A DNA stretch of 58,277 nucleotides from Myxococcales bacterium. Lineage in GTDB: Bacteria; Myxococcota; Myxococcia; Myxococcales; Myxococcaceae. Shown here one piece after another: positions 43,165-51,521 of this stretch. Under the pieces are notes generated by a model, which made no database searches, was not told where the DNA came from, and saw only the letters and a program-made list of their open reading frames with translations. A program made the translations under genes and the position numbers. Location of the stretch: assembly GCA_030681895.1 (NCBI GenBank), contig JAUXRI010000163.1, positions 1 to 58,277 of the forward strand, written 5' to 3'. The stretch's first letter is position 1; every line of letters starts with the position of its first letter.

Positions 43165-44871
43165 ATGACCAACTTCGTGCAGGTCGTCGCCGTGCTCATC
43201 ACAGCGGCCGTCGTCTCGTTCAGTGCTCGTGCAGAAGCCTGCGGGTGCTTCGCGCAACCCACTCAGTCGCTCGGCACGCCGGTGGTGCAGGCGGGAGAGC
43301 GCATTCTCTTCGCGGTGGACAACGGCAAAGTCACCGCCCACATCCAGATTCAGTATTCCGGTGACGCGAAGGAGTTCGGGTGGCTGGTCCCACTGCCCTC
43401 GGTGCCCGTCGTGAAGGTCGGCAGTGAAGAGCTCTTCACGTTGTTGCTCCAGCAGACGCAGCCGACGTACCAGATGAACACCGTCTTCACGGGCGAGGGC
43501 TGCCAGCGTCAGGCGACGCCCGGCCTGTCACTCGGCTGTGCAAGCCCAGTCGCCTTCAACCGGTCGGCCGGCGGATTCCAGGACAGCGGGGCGGCCCAGG
43601 AACTCCCACCGTCACCCGTCGTGATTCAAGCCACGATCGGGCCGTACGAGTACGCGGTGCTCAAGGCCGACGACCGGGCGGCGATGGTGACCTGGCTGGC
43701 CGACAACCGGTACGTCATTCCCACCGGCGCTGATGACGTGGTGGCTCCGTACATTCGGCCGGGCGCATACTTCCTCGCGCTCAAGCTCACCTCGGGCGCC
43801 TCGACGGGTGACATCGCGCCGGTGGTGCTCGAGTACGCGTCGGACCTCCCGATGATTCCCATCACGCTCACCAGCGTCGGCGCGCAGCCGAACATGGGCG
43901 TCCAGGTGTGGATGGTGGGACCCGGCCGCGCGATTCCCCGCAACTACCACCACGTCGTCATCAACGACGCGCAGCTCGACTGGGCCAACGGCGCGGGCAA
44001 CTACAGCGCCGTCGTGACGGCCGCGGTGGCGACTGCTCCGACGAAGCACGCGTTCGTCACCGAGTACGCAGGGACCTCGGCCGTGATGCGCGACTTGCTC
44101 GTTCCACGCGGGCGCTTCGGAACCGTCGAGGCGCTGGCCGCGGAAACGACGCCTCACGGCTTCGTCAGGAGGCTCTTCGAGTACGGCTTCTCGAGCGGGT
44201 CCACGCTGCCCTCGCAGGTCAAACGCGTGATGCTCGCCGCCGTGCCCTACCCGCCCGCGCTGAAGCAGCGTGGCGTGAGCGAGGACCAATTCCTCAACGA
44301 GCTCGAGCACTACCTCGGCGCGTTCCGCACGCAGAACCCCGACGTCTTCGTGAACTACCAGAGCTCGTTCGACGCTCCGACCCTGGCTCGTGAGGTGTTC
44401 TCGACCTTCGTCACCACGATGCGCGAGGCGAACGCGCTGTTCACCACGTTCCCGACGCTGACCCGGCTGTACACGACGCTCTCACCAGCAGACATGAACC
44501 GCGACCCGGTCTTCTCGTTCAACCCGTCGCTGCCCGATGTGTCGAAGGACCACAGCGCGACGGTCGAGAGCAGCTGCCTGGGCACGACCCTCGTCACGGA
44601 GCAGGGCTACCGCACTCGAGTCCAGACCGGCACGGGAGCGCTTCGTGGGCCTGCGGTGACCACGCTGACCTCGGCGACACGCCTCGAGACGCTGGGTGAA
44701 GAAGGCCCGGCCACGGTGATGGTCGACAACGCAGCGGTCATCACGGCAGCGCTCACTCCGCCGCCTGCCGAGCCTGCGCCTTCGATGCCGACGGGAGGCT
44801 GCGCCGCAGTCGACCCGACCAGCCTCGCGCTCGTGGTGCTGGTGGCCCGCCTGCGCCGTCGACGACCCTGA
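43165..44871 (+). CDS. DUF2330-family secreted protein, MYXO-CTERM-like tail
   Basis: A 568-residue exported protein. The signal peptide (to about residue 23, SARAEA) is followed by CGCFAQP and the motif VDNGKVTAHIQIQYSGDAKE plus FGWLVPLPSVP, which is characteristic of DUF2330 proteins. The body has long beta-rich stretches. The C-terminus reads GGCAAVD, a hydrophobic stretch, then RLRRRRP, resembling a MYXO-CTERM sorting signal like that of the phosphatase at 24476-26881. Function unknown; probably surface exposed. Confidence 0.85.
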   Translation: MTNFVQVVAVLITAAVVSFSARAEACGCFAQPTQSLGTPVVQAGERILFAVDNGKVTAHIQIQYSGDAKEFGWLVPLPSVPVVKVGSEELFTLLLQQTQPTYQMNTVFTGEGCQRQATPGLSLGCASPVAFNRSAGGFQDSGAAQELPPSPVVIQATIGPYEYAVLKADDRAAMVTWLADNRYVIPTGADDVVAPYIRPGAYFLALKLTSGASTGDIAPVVLEYASDLPMIPITLTSVGAQPNMGVQVWMVGPGRAIPRNYHHVVINDAQLDWANGAGNYSAVVTAAVATAPTKHAFVTEYAGTSAVMRDLLVPRGRFGTVEALAAETTPHGFVRRLFEYGFSSGSTLPSQVKRVMLAAVPYPPALKQRGVSEDQFLNELEHYLGAFRTQNPDVFVNYQSSFDAPTLAREVFSTFVTTMREANALFTTFPTLTRLYTTLSPADMNRDPVFSFNPSLPDVSKDHSATVESSCLGTTLVTEQGYRTRVQTGTGALRGPAVTTLTSATRLETLGEEGPATVMVDNAAVITAALTPPPAEPAPSMPTGGCAAVDPTSLALVVLVARLRRRRP

Positions 44872-44893
44872 CGCTCGCGATACGCTTCGCGCC

Positions 44894-45541
44894 ATGCTCA
44901 CCCTCAAGCTCGTTCGACACGGCCAGTCGCGCGCCAACGTGAAAGAGGTCGACGCGAAGACCGTCGGCGACCACACCATCGAGCTGACGGACACGGGCTG
45001 GGCGCAGGCCCGGCAGGTCGGCGCGTCGTTCGGGCCCGAGTTCCTCGCTGACGCCATCATCTACACCTCGCCGTACGCGCGAACGCGTCAGACGCTCGCG
45101 GGCATTCTCGAAGGCGGCGGCGTCTCGGCCGGCAGCGTGCGCATCTACGAAGACCCACGGCTGCGCGAGGTCGACCCGGGCTACGCGGAGTACGACGCGC
45201 AGACCGAGCTGCGGCGCACGCACGGCTGGTTCTATTACCGGTTCCACGGCGGAGAGAGCCCGGCCGACTGCTTCGACCGCACCTCGTCCTTCCTCGACTC
45301 GATGATGCGGCAGGTCGAGCGCAAGGGCGCGGAGCACGTGCTGGTGGTGACGCACGGCCTGACGCTGCGCTGCCTGGTGATGCGCTTCCTTCACCTCTCG
45401 GTCGAGCAGTTCGACCAGCTCGCGAACCCGAACAACTGCGACGTGGTGACGCTCGCGGAGCGGCATGAGCTGAAGGAGCCGCTGTTCACCTCGGGGCGCT
45501 GGGGCGTCGACGGGCTGCGGCTGCGGCAGCCGGGCGAATGA
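44894..45541 (+). CDS. Histidine phosphatase superfamily protein
   Basis: A 215-residue phosphoglycerate-mutase-like protein. The RHG motif (LVRHGQSRAN, H9) is near the N-terminus. Other active-site residues are the Arg in YARTRQT, Glu in LREVDPG and the second His in VVTHGLTLR. No signal peptide, so cytoplasmic. Substrate not evident; the family includes phosphatases and mutases. Its stop overlaps the next start in ATGA. Confidence 0.88.
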   Translation: MLTLKLVRHGQSRANVKEVDAKTVGDHTIELTDTGWAQARQVGASFGPEFLADAIIYTSPYARTRQTLAGILEGGGVSAGSVRIYEDPRLREVDPGYAEYDAQTELRRTHGWFYYRFHGGESPADCFDRTSSFLDSMMRQVERKGAEHVLVVTHGLTLRCLVMRFLHLSVEQFDQLANPNNCDVVTLAERHELKEPLFTSGRWGVDGLRLRQPGE

Positions 45542-46362
45542 CGCTCCCCGGCGGCGGGCAGGCTGTTCCTCTTGCGGGGAAGCCCATCTGGCTGCATCAA
45601 GTCCTCGTGAGGAGCCTCGGCGCCATCGTCCTCGTCTCGAGCCTCGCGAGCGCGGCCGAGACCCCGCTCCGCCGCGAGTCCGACGCCCGCTTCGTCATCG
45701 ACGTGCAGTTCCAGGACAAGGGCGGCGTGCAGTACTTCTACGCGCTGCTCCCGAGCGAGCCGTCGCCCGAGAAGAACGCGACGTTCGCCCTCTTCCGCCC
45801 CTTCGACGCCAGCAACGTCTGGAGCCGCCTCGACTCACCGCCGAGCGTCGTGATGAGCCGCCTCGCGTACACCGTCGAGCGAGATGTCTCGTTCTTCAAC
45901 GAGGCCCGCGCGCGCGACGTCGAATACATCAACGCCGTCGCCAGAGAGATGGCGGTCGTCAAACGTGATGACGGCACCTTCCGCGTCGGCAAGATGCCGG
46001 CCAACACCTTTCGCATCGACTACTTCGACGCCGACCGGCTGGCGAAGGGCGGCCTCGAGCTGCCAGCCGTGAAGCGCGCGCTCGAGCTGTCGGGCATCGA
46101 GACGCCGACCAACGTGGTGTTCCAGGAGAACAGCGAGTTCGACCGCGTGATGGGCATGCGCACCGCCGACGGCAGCGTGACGTGGACGATGCACGTCGCC
46201 ATCGCGCCGGGGCGCACGCGCGTCGTCGTCTTCACGATGAGCTACCTGCGCACGCTCCCGCCGTTCTTCCTCGGTGGGCCGGGCCGTGTCTTTCGCGAAT
46301 CGACCGAAGGCGCGCGCGTGCTCATCGACAACCTGCGGGCGTACCAGCCTCCGAAGAAGTGA
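45538..46362 (+). CDS. Secreted protein, unrecognised
   Basis: A 274-residue protein with a long N-region before a hydrophobic stretch (VRSLGAIVLVSSLASAAET). A GTG at 45607 starts right at this signal and may be the true start; the ATG at 45538 overlaps the phosphatase stop. The mature part has no Cys, alternating strands and Arg/Glu-rich loops (FFNEARARDVEYINAVAREM). I do not recognise the family. It ends a few bases before the convergent CxxC membrane protein. Confidence 0.6.
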   Translation: MTLPGGGQAVPLAGKPIWLHQVLVRSLGAIVLVSSLASAAETPLRRESDARFVIDVQFQDKGGVQYFYALLPSEPSPEKNATFALFRPFDASNVWSRLDSPPSVVMSRLAYTVERDVSFFNEARARDVEYINAVAREMAVVKRDDGTFRVGKMPANTFRIDYFDADRLAKGGLELPAVKRALELSGIETPTNVVFQENSEFDRVMGMRTADGSVTWTMHVAIAPGRTRVVVFTMSYLRTLPPFFLGGPGRVFRESTEGARVLIDNLRAYQPPKK

Positions 46363-46369
46363 CCGGCGC

Positions 46370-47125
46370 TCAGCGGCGCTTTGGGCTCCAGAAGCCGTCG
46401 TAGCGGTCGGTCTTCTGATGCCCGCACTTCGAGCACCGGGAGCTGAACGACACGTTCTCCCGGTAGTCGACAGAGAGCGGTGACGGGCTGTGGTCGGTGG
46501 AACCGGCGACCGAGCGGCCGGTCTGCTTCATCGAGAACGAGTGGCACTTCGCGCACCACGACGTCGCCGCCGAGACGATGAGGAAGAGCAACAGGAACAA
46601 CCCGACGAAGGTCCCAATCACCGCGGGCCCCTGGCCCAGCAACAGGTCGCCCCACCGGAGGTCCTTCTGGCTCCGGTCGGAGCAGAGCACCACCAGGCGT
46701 CCGCCGCTCTCGAACGCCGATACCAGCGCCGCGCCGAGGTACCACGTCGCCTCCCGCGCTCCAGGCTTCTGCGCGCGCGCCACCGGCTCACCAAGGGCTC
46801 CGGTGAGCGCCGTCACCACCGCGTCGAACTCGTCGGTGCGGAACTCGAAGTGCACCTCGTGCAGCCGGTGATTCCAGAAGGCGTAGTCCGCCCTGGTCGA
46901 AGTGAGGCCGAGCAGCGTCGCTCCCGCGCGCGAGAACGTCGTCTCTTCACCCGTCTTCGGCTCCGTGACGAACGTGACGCCTGGCGCGACCTCGGCCTCG
47001 CTCTTCCCGAACGGCACCTCGACGAGCGCCGGCTGCGCCGCTGCGGTGAGGGCCCACGCTGCGACGACGAGGAGCACGGCGCGGCTCTGCGCGAGATTTC
47101 GCAGTGAGAAGGGAGCGCTCGTCAC
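46370..47125 (-). CDS. Membrane protein with C-terminal CxxC zinc-ribbon-like motifs
   Basis: A protein of about 251 residues (GTG at 47125). A signal-like segment (VVAAWALTAAAQ) is followed by a soluble domain of about 150 residues with FWNHRLHEVHFEFRTDEFDA. A transmembrane helix (GTFVGLFLLLFLIVSAATSW) and a C-terminal tail come next, with two CxxC pairs (CAKCHSF, then CSKCGHQ about 35 residues on), a zinc-ribbon-like pattern that would lie in the cytoplasm. It may couple an envelope domain to a metal-binding tail. The long frame upstream of 47125 is antisense of the esterase gene and was rejected. Confidence 0.65.
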   Translation of the reverse strand: MTSAPFSLRNLAQSRAVLLVVAAWALTAAAQPALVEVPFGKSEAEVAPGVTFVTEPKTGEETTFSRAGATLLGLTSTRADYAFWNHRLHEVHFEFRTDEFDAVVTALTGALGEPVARAQKPGAREATWYLGAALVSAFESGGRLVVLCSDRSQKDLRWGDLLLGQGPAVIGTFVGLFLLLFLIVSAATSWCAKCHSFSMKQTGRSVAGSTDHSPSPLSVDYRENVSFSSRCSKCGHQKTDRYDGFWSPKRR

Positions 47126-47332
47126 AGGGCCAGAACATGCTCCGACGCCCTCGAGGCCTCCATGACGAAGGACAAGGAGCGCCGGGCACCGCGCCACGCC
47201 GGACGACGAGCTGTGCCCCTTCCTGAGTTCGCCAGACGCGGGGACCAGGCGCGTTCTCATGTCGCGCGAGGCGCCCTTCCCTCGTGGGCACGACTTCGGG
47301 CAGGGTACGCCGCCTTCGCCCGGAGTCCTGCC

Positions 47333-48487
47333 ATGCGTCGTCTGCTCATCGTCCTCCTGGTCGCCGCGTGCGGCCGAGGCGCCCTGCCCGAGGACGTCGA
47401 CGCGGGAGGCTCTGCAGGTGATGCAGGCGCTGGCGCCGATGCAGGCGGCACGGTGGACGCTGGTGGACCCGACGCTTCGGTCTCGCTCCCTGACGCGGGC
47501 ATCGACGCAGGTGAGGTGGACGCGGGAGTCGTGGTCGACGCAGGCGCTCCCGATGCTGGCGGGCGCGACGCGGGCGGGTCGGTCGACGCGGGCCAGGTGC
47601 CGTGGGACGGAGGGCTGCTCCCGCCGCCGCCGCTGCCGATGTACGCGGGCACGTGTCCGACGCTGGTGCACAGCCCGCTCGCCGCGATGGCGCGCAACAC
47701 CAACTTCATGTCGGGCGGAGACGCGCGCGAGTTCCTGTTGCTCGTGCCGCCGAACTACACGCCGACGAAGCGCTACCCCGTCGTCTTCGGCTTCCACTGG
47801 CTCAACGCGTCGGCGAACAGCGTGGTGCGTGACGCGCAAGTCGAGAGCGCCGTCGCGCAGTACGAGTTCATCGCGGTGCTGCCCGAGAACCTCGAGACGG
47901 GCGGCCGCAAGGCGTACCAGTTCGACTGGCCCTTCGTGGAGGCCGGCGCGTTCGCCACGAAGGAGCAGGGCTTCTTCGACGACCTGCTCGCCTGCGTGAA
48001 CCAGCAGTTCAGCGTCGACCCGGCCCGCGTGCACGTCTTTGGCGCAAGCGCGGGCGGGTTGTGGGCGGCGTACCTCTCGACGACGACGACGGTGAATCGC
48101 GTCGCCTCGGTGTTGAGCATCTCGGGCGGCCTCGGCCAGGAGACCCTGAGCGGGCTGTGGCGCACCGACTTCATGCCGCAGCAGAACAAGTTCCCAGCGC
48201 TGGTGGTGTGGGGCGGTGCGACTGACTTCTTCATCTTGAACTTCGACCTCGCCTCGAGGCGCTACCGCGACGCGCTCCGAGCCGACCGGCACTTCGTCGC
48301 GCAGTGCGTGCACTCGGGAGGCCATGGCGTGCCACCGTTCACCGCGCCACCAGACGGCGGCACGCGCTTCCCGATGTTCTGGGAGTTCTTCCGCGACCAC
48401 CCCTTCGGCCTGCCGCCGAACACCAGCCCGTACCAGGGCCGGGGCCTGCCGCCGTCGTTCCCCAGCGTGTGCAGCATCGCGCCGTGA
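47333..48487 (+). CDS. Esterase lipoprotein with DAG-rich linker
   Basis: A 384-residue lipoprotein (ATG at 47333; lipobox LLVAAC, Cys at 13). A linker of about 70 residues is made of DAGG, VDAG and PDAG units, then a feruloyl-esterase/PHB-depolymerase-type alpha/beta-hydrolase domain begins (LLLVPPNYTPTKRYPVVFGF). The nucleophile elbow is GASAGG with S239, and the likely catalytic His is in CVHSGGHGVP. The substrate may be a plant or storage polymer ester. The 207 bases between this gene and the divergent CxxC gene show no clear regulator site. Confidence 0.82.
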   Translation: MRRLLIVLLVAACGRGALPEDVDAGGSAGDAGAGADAGGTVDAGGPDASVSLPDAGIDAGEVDAGVVVDAGAPDAGGRDAGGSVDAGQVPWDGGLLPPPPLPMYAGTCPTLVHSPLAAMARNTNFMSGGDAREFLLLVPPNYTPTKRYPVVFGFHWLNASANSVVRDAQVESAVAQYEFIAVLPENLETGGRKAYQFDWPFVEAGAFATKEQGFFDDLLACVNQQFSVDPARVHVFGASAGGLWAAYLSTTTTVNRVASVLSISGGLGQETLSGLWRTDFMPQQNKFPALVVWGGATDFFILNFDLASRRYRDALRADRHFVAQCVHSGGHGVPPFTAPPDGGTRFPMFWEFFRDHPFGLPPNTSPYQGRGLPPSFPSVCSIAP

Positions 48488-48593
48488 AATGCCGGTGAAA
48501 TTCCCGCCAGATCGTCACGGCCGTTTGCACTGCTTGTGAAGGCGCCGCGCACACCTCCTCCGACAATGAGAGGTCTTCACCGAGGAGGCCTTC

Positions 48594-49271
48594 ATGTTGT
48601 CGATGGGAACGCGCGGTTCGGATGTCAGCCGATTGCAGAAGCAGCTCAAGGCCGCGGGCTTCAACCCGGGCGGCGTCGATGGTGTCTTCGGCAGCAAGAC
48701 GAAGGCTGCCGTCCTCAAGTACCAGCGCGCGAAGCACCTGAGCGCCGACGGCGTGGTGGGCGCCCGCACCAGCCAGAAGCTGTTTGGCTCGAGCAGCTCG
48801 AAGTACTTCGACGGGAAGAGCGACTTCGCGCCAGCAGGTCCCGGCCCCGTCACCACGGGGAACGGCTCCTCACCGGCGAAGGTGCAGAAGTTCATCAACA
48901 CCGCCGTCGCGCAGACCGGCAAGCCGTACGTCTTCGGCGCCGAGGGCCCGCGCGCGTTCGACTGCTCCGGGCTCATTCACTACGCGCTCAAGCAGGCGGG
49001 CGTCGCCGACAGCCGCACCACGGCTGCTGGCTACCAGGCCCGCTTCGCCGGCTCGCGCGTCTCACGCTCGCAGCTCAAGCCGGGCGACCTGCTCTTCATC
49101 CACTACCCGAACACCCGCGGCATTCCTGCGGGCAAGGCGTCACACATCGAGATCTACCTGGGCAACGGGCGCTCGATGGGCACCGACAACCCGAGGGAAG
49201 GCGCGCGCGCAGAGCCGGTCGACTGGTCTCACGTCGTCAACGCCTCGCGCGTGCCTGGCCTGTACCGCTGA
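48594..49271 (+). CDS. NlpC/P60 cell-wall hydrolase with peptidoglycan-binding domain
   Basis: A 225-residue protein. The N-terminal peptidoglycan-binding domain (about 1-62) reads MLSMGTRGSDVSRLQKQLKA with DGVFGSKTKAAV. A Ser/Gly/Pro linker precedes an NlpC/P60 peptidase domain with the catalytic Cys in FDCSGLIHYA (C124) and His in ASHIEIYLG (H184), plus the GDLLFIH strand. No signal peptide is present, which is unusual for a wall enzyme. The start is fixed by a strong Shine-Dalgarno GAGGAGG at 48582-48588. It may be a secreted lytic enzyme using another export path. Confidence 0.88.
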   Translation: MLSMGTRGSDVSRLQKQLKAAGFNPGGVDGVFGSKTKAAVLKYQRAKHLSADGVVGARTSQKLFGSSSSKYFDGKSDFAPAGPGPVTTGNGSSPAKVQKFINTAVAQTGKPYVFGAEGPRAFDCSGLIHYALKQAGVADSRTTAAGYQARFAGSRVSRSQLKPGDLLFIHYPNTRGIPAGKASHIEIYLGNGRSMGTDNPREGARAEPVDWSHVVNASRVPGLYR

Positions 49272-49280
49272 GCTGACGGC

Positions 49281-51155
49281 CTACTTCTTCTTCGGCGGCG
49301 TAGGCGGCGTGGTCTTCTTCACCTGCACGGGCGTCGGAGCGGGCTTGCCGGGCGGCGGCTTCGACACCGCCACCGAGGTCGGCTTCGCGACCTTCTTCAG
49401 CGGCTTCACGGCGACGGGCAGGTTGAGGCCGGCGATGTCGACCTCGAGCGACGGTGGCGGCGGCGGCGTCAGCGTCGTGGTGAACGCGCGCCCTTCGAAG
49501 ACGAGCTGATGGAAGGCGCAGGCGCCGTCGAGGCAGCCGACGCCGGCGCGTGGTGACTCCGAGAACTCTTCCTTCCACTTCGTGCCGAGCCGTAGCCCTT
49601 CGCCCAGCACCCGCGCGTCACGGCCCTCGCCGATGATGGCGATGAGCTCGCTGGTGAGCGGGTCGAGGTGGAGCTGCAGCAGCTGGCCCTTCGTCTTCGT
49701 GGGCAGCGGCGCGCGCATCAGGCCCTGCTTGTCGGGCCCCAGGTTCCACTCGAGCTCTGGCTGCCCGCCCGTGCCCGAGATGATGAGCGCGACGTAGCGG
49801 CCACCGGTGCCGAGCAGCATCAGCGCGCTGCGGGCCTCGGGCCGGGGCCCACGGAACAACGCGAGCAGGGGCTCGAGCCGCGAGGGCTCGCCCGCCTCGG
49901 TGTCGACGATGGCCGACAACCGCAGCCCTTCACCATCGACCTGCACGTCGACGAGCGCGCGCCCGGTCGCCTCGTCTTCGGGTGGAGGGAAGACGATGTC
50001 GCCCTTCTCGAGCGTGACGGACCTGCCACGCGCGAGCACCGTCACCGTGTCGGGCCCTTCGCCGAGCGTGAGCGTGCGTGTCTCGCGGTCGACGCGGCCT
50101 GCCGTCGTCGAGGGTTGCTGAGCGCCGTCGTCGCGCATCAGCTCGATGCCCGCGGGCTGGCGCCGGTGCTCGAGCCTGGCGCGCACGAAGACGGTGGTGA
50201 CGATGAGCGCTGCGAAGGCCACCACGGCGAGCGCGGCAATTCGGCCCGCCCGTTGCGCCTTCTCCTTCGCGAGGCGCACGTACCGGCGCGCCTTAGTCTC
50301 TTTCGAGGGCGCGGGCCCCGACGTCATCGGCACGAGGAGCTCGAGCTCGGCGAGGCACGCAGCCACCGTCGGGTAGCGGTCCTCGGGAGCAGGCTTGAGG
50401 CACCTCGAGATGATGGGGTCGAGGCGCTTGTCGAGGCCGGGCTTCTTCACCGACGGCGGGTCGAAGTGGCCGAGCGGCAGCTCTCCGGTGAGCAGCTCGT
50501 AGAGCATCACGCCCAGCGCGTAGAGGTCGGCGCGCGGGCCTGCCGTCTTCGCGTCGACGCGCTGCTCCGGCGCCATGTACGAGGCGGTACCCATCGCGAC
50601 GTTCGTCTGCGTGAGGTTCTTCGGCTCGACGCCGGCCTTCTCGTCGATGCCGGCGAGGCCGAAGTCAGTCACCTTCGGAATGTTCCCGGCCTGTTCGTCG
50701 AAGAGAATGTTCTCGGGCTTCAGGTCGCGGTGGATGACGCCGCGGCCGTGCGCGTAGTCGATGGCGCGGCCGACCAGCACGAGCGTCTTGAGCGCGGTGA
50801 GCCAGTCGAAGTCAGGGTCGCGCATGCGCTCGCGCAGCGAGGGCCCGTCGACGAACTCCATCACCAGGTAATACGTCTCAGCGGCCTTCCCGCGGTCGAC
50901 GATGCTGACGATGTTCGGGTGACGGAGCGTGGCCAGCGCGGCCGCTTCTTTCTCGAAGCGCGCGACGAACTGCTCGTCCCGGGCGAGCTCTGGGCGCAGC
51001 AGCTTCACGGCGACGGTGCGGCCCAGCGACAGCTGCACGGCCTGGTGCACCTCGCCCATGCCGCCCTTGCCGACGACCTGCACGAGGCGGTACCCGGGGA
51101 TGAGGTCGTCCTGGCGAACTCTGGCGACAGCGGTGTCTGCCGGGACGGTCATCAT
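49281..51155 (-). CDS. Eukaryote-type Ser/Thr protein kinase
   Basis: A 624-residue membrane kinase. Kinase domain about 20-275: Gly loop GKGGMGEV, Lys K51 in VAVKLL, catalytic loop HRDLKPEN, DFG in TDFGLAG and GTASYMAPEQ in the activation segment. One membrane helix (about 310-330, IAALAVVAFAALIVTTVF) separates it from an extracytoplasmic region (about 335-560) unlike PASTA or other common sensor domains, and a Pro/Lys-rich tail (KTTPPTPPKKK). Two in-frame ATGs at 51155/51152 start it. Substrates may include FHA proteins such as the one at 23797-24321. Confidence 0.93.
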   Translation of the reverse strand: MMTVPADTAVARVRQDDLIPGYRLVQVVGKGGMGEVHQAVQLSLGRTVAVKLLRPELARDEQFVARFEKEAAALATLRHPNIVSIVDRGKAAETYYLVMEFVDGPSLRERMRDPDFDWLTALKTLVLVGRAIDYAHGRGVIHRDLKPENILFDEQAGNIPKVTDFGLAGIDEKAGVEPKNLTQTNVAMGTASYMAPEQRVDAKTAGPRADLYALGVMLYELLTGELPLGHFDPPSVKKPGLDKRLDPIISRCLKPAPEDRYPTVAACLAELELLVPMTSGPAPSKETKARRYVRLAKEKAQRAGRIAALAVVAFAALIVTTVFVRARLEHRRQPAGIELMRDDGAQQPSTTAGRVDRETRTLTLGEGPDTVTVLARGRSVTLEKGDIVFPPPEDEATGRALVDVQVDGEGLRLSAIVDTEAGEPSRLEPLLALFRGPRPEARSALMLLGTGGRYVALIISGTGGQPELEWNLGPDKQGLMRAPLPTKTKGQLLQLHLDPLTSELIAIIGEGRDARVLGEGLRLGTKWKEEFSESPRAGVGCLDGACAFHQLVFEGRAFTTTLTPPPPPSLEVDIAGLNLPVAVKPLKKVAKPTSVAVSKPPPGKPAPTPVQVKKTTPPTPPKKK

Positions 51156-51302
51156 GACGAGGCGCCGCGTCGCCGCGGCGCTTCGAGTTCTATGTCGAAT
51201 CTCAGGGGCGTGCTCGTGCGTCGTCGAGGCTCGAAAGGTGCGCCTCGGTGGGATGCGCAGCGCGCTTCGGTGACGAGGACGCGGCTGGTCTAGAGTCTGC
51301 GC

Positions 51303-51515
51303 ATGGGACGAGCGCTGATGGTGGTGTTGGGCCTCTCGGTGCTGGGCGCCATCGCCTGGCGGGTGATGTACGGAACGAACCCGGTGACGGTGGGTGCCGA
51401 GGGCGCCTCGCAGCCGAAGCAGCAGCTCGACAACGTCAGAGGCGCGGCGAAGCGCATCGAGGCCAACGACCAGAAGGCCGTCGACGACATTTCGAAGAAG
51501 GCCTTCGGAGAGTGA
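51303..51515 (+). CDS. Small membrane protein
   Basis: A 70-residue protein with one N-terminal helix (MVVLGLSVLGAIAWRVMYG) and a charged tail (NVRGAAKRIEANDQKAVDDI). It could be a signal-anchored periplasmic peptide or a cytoplasm-facing membrane peptide. It is divergent from the kinase across 147 bases and convergent with the PilT-like gene (six bases apart). No family recognised. Confidence 0.55.
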   Translation: MGRALMVVLGLSVLGAIAWRVMYGTNPVTVGAEGASQPKQQLDNVRGAAKRIEANDQKAVDDISKKAFGE

Positions 51516-51521
51516 CGCGGC

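Noticed and set aside
47162..47332. Longer start for the esterase lipoprotein
   Set aside because: The upstream part of that frame is Arg-rich without a signal peptide; the ATG at 47333 begins a clear lipobox.
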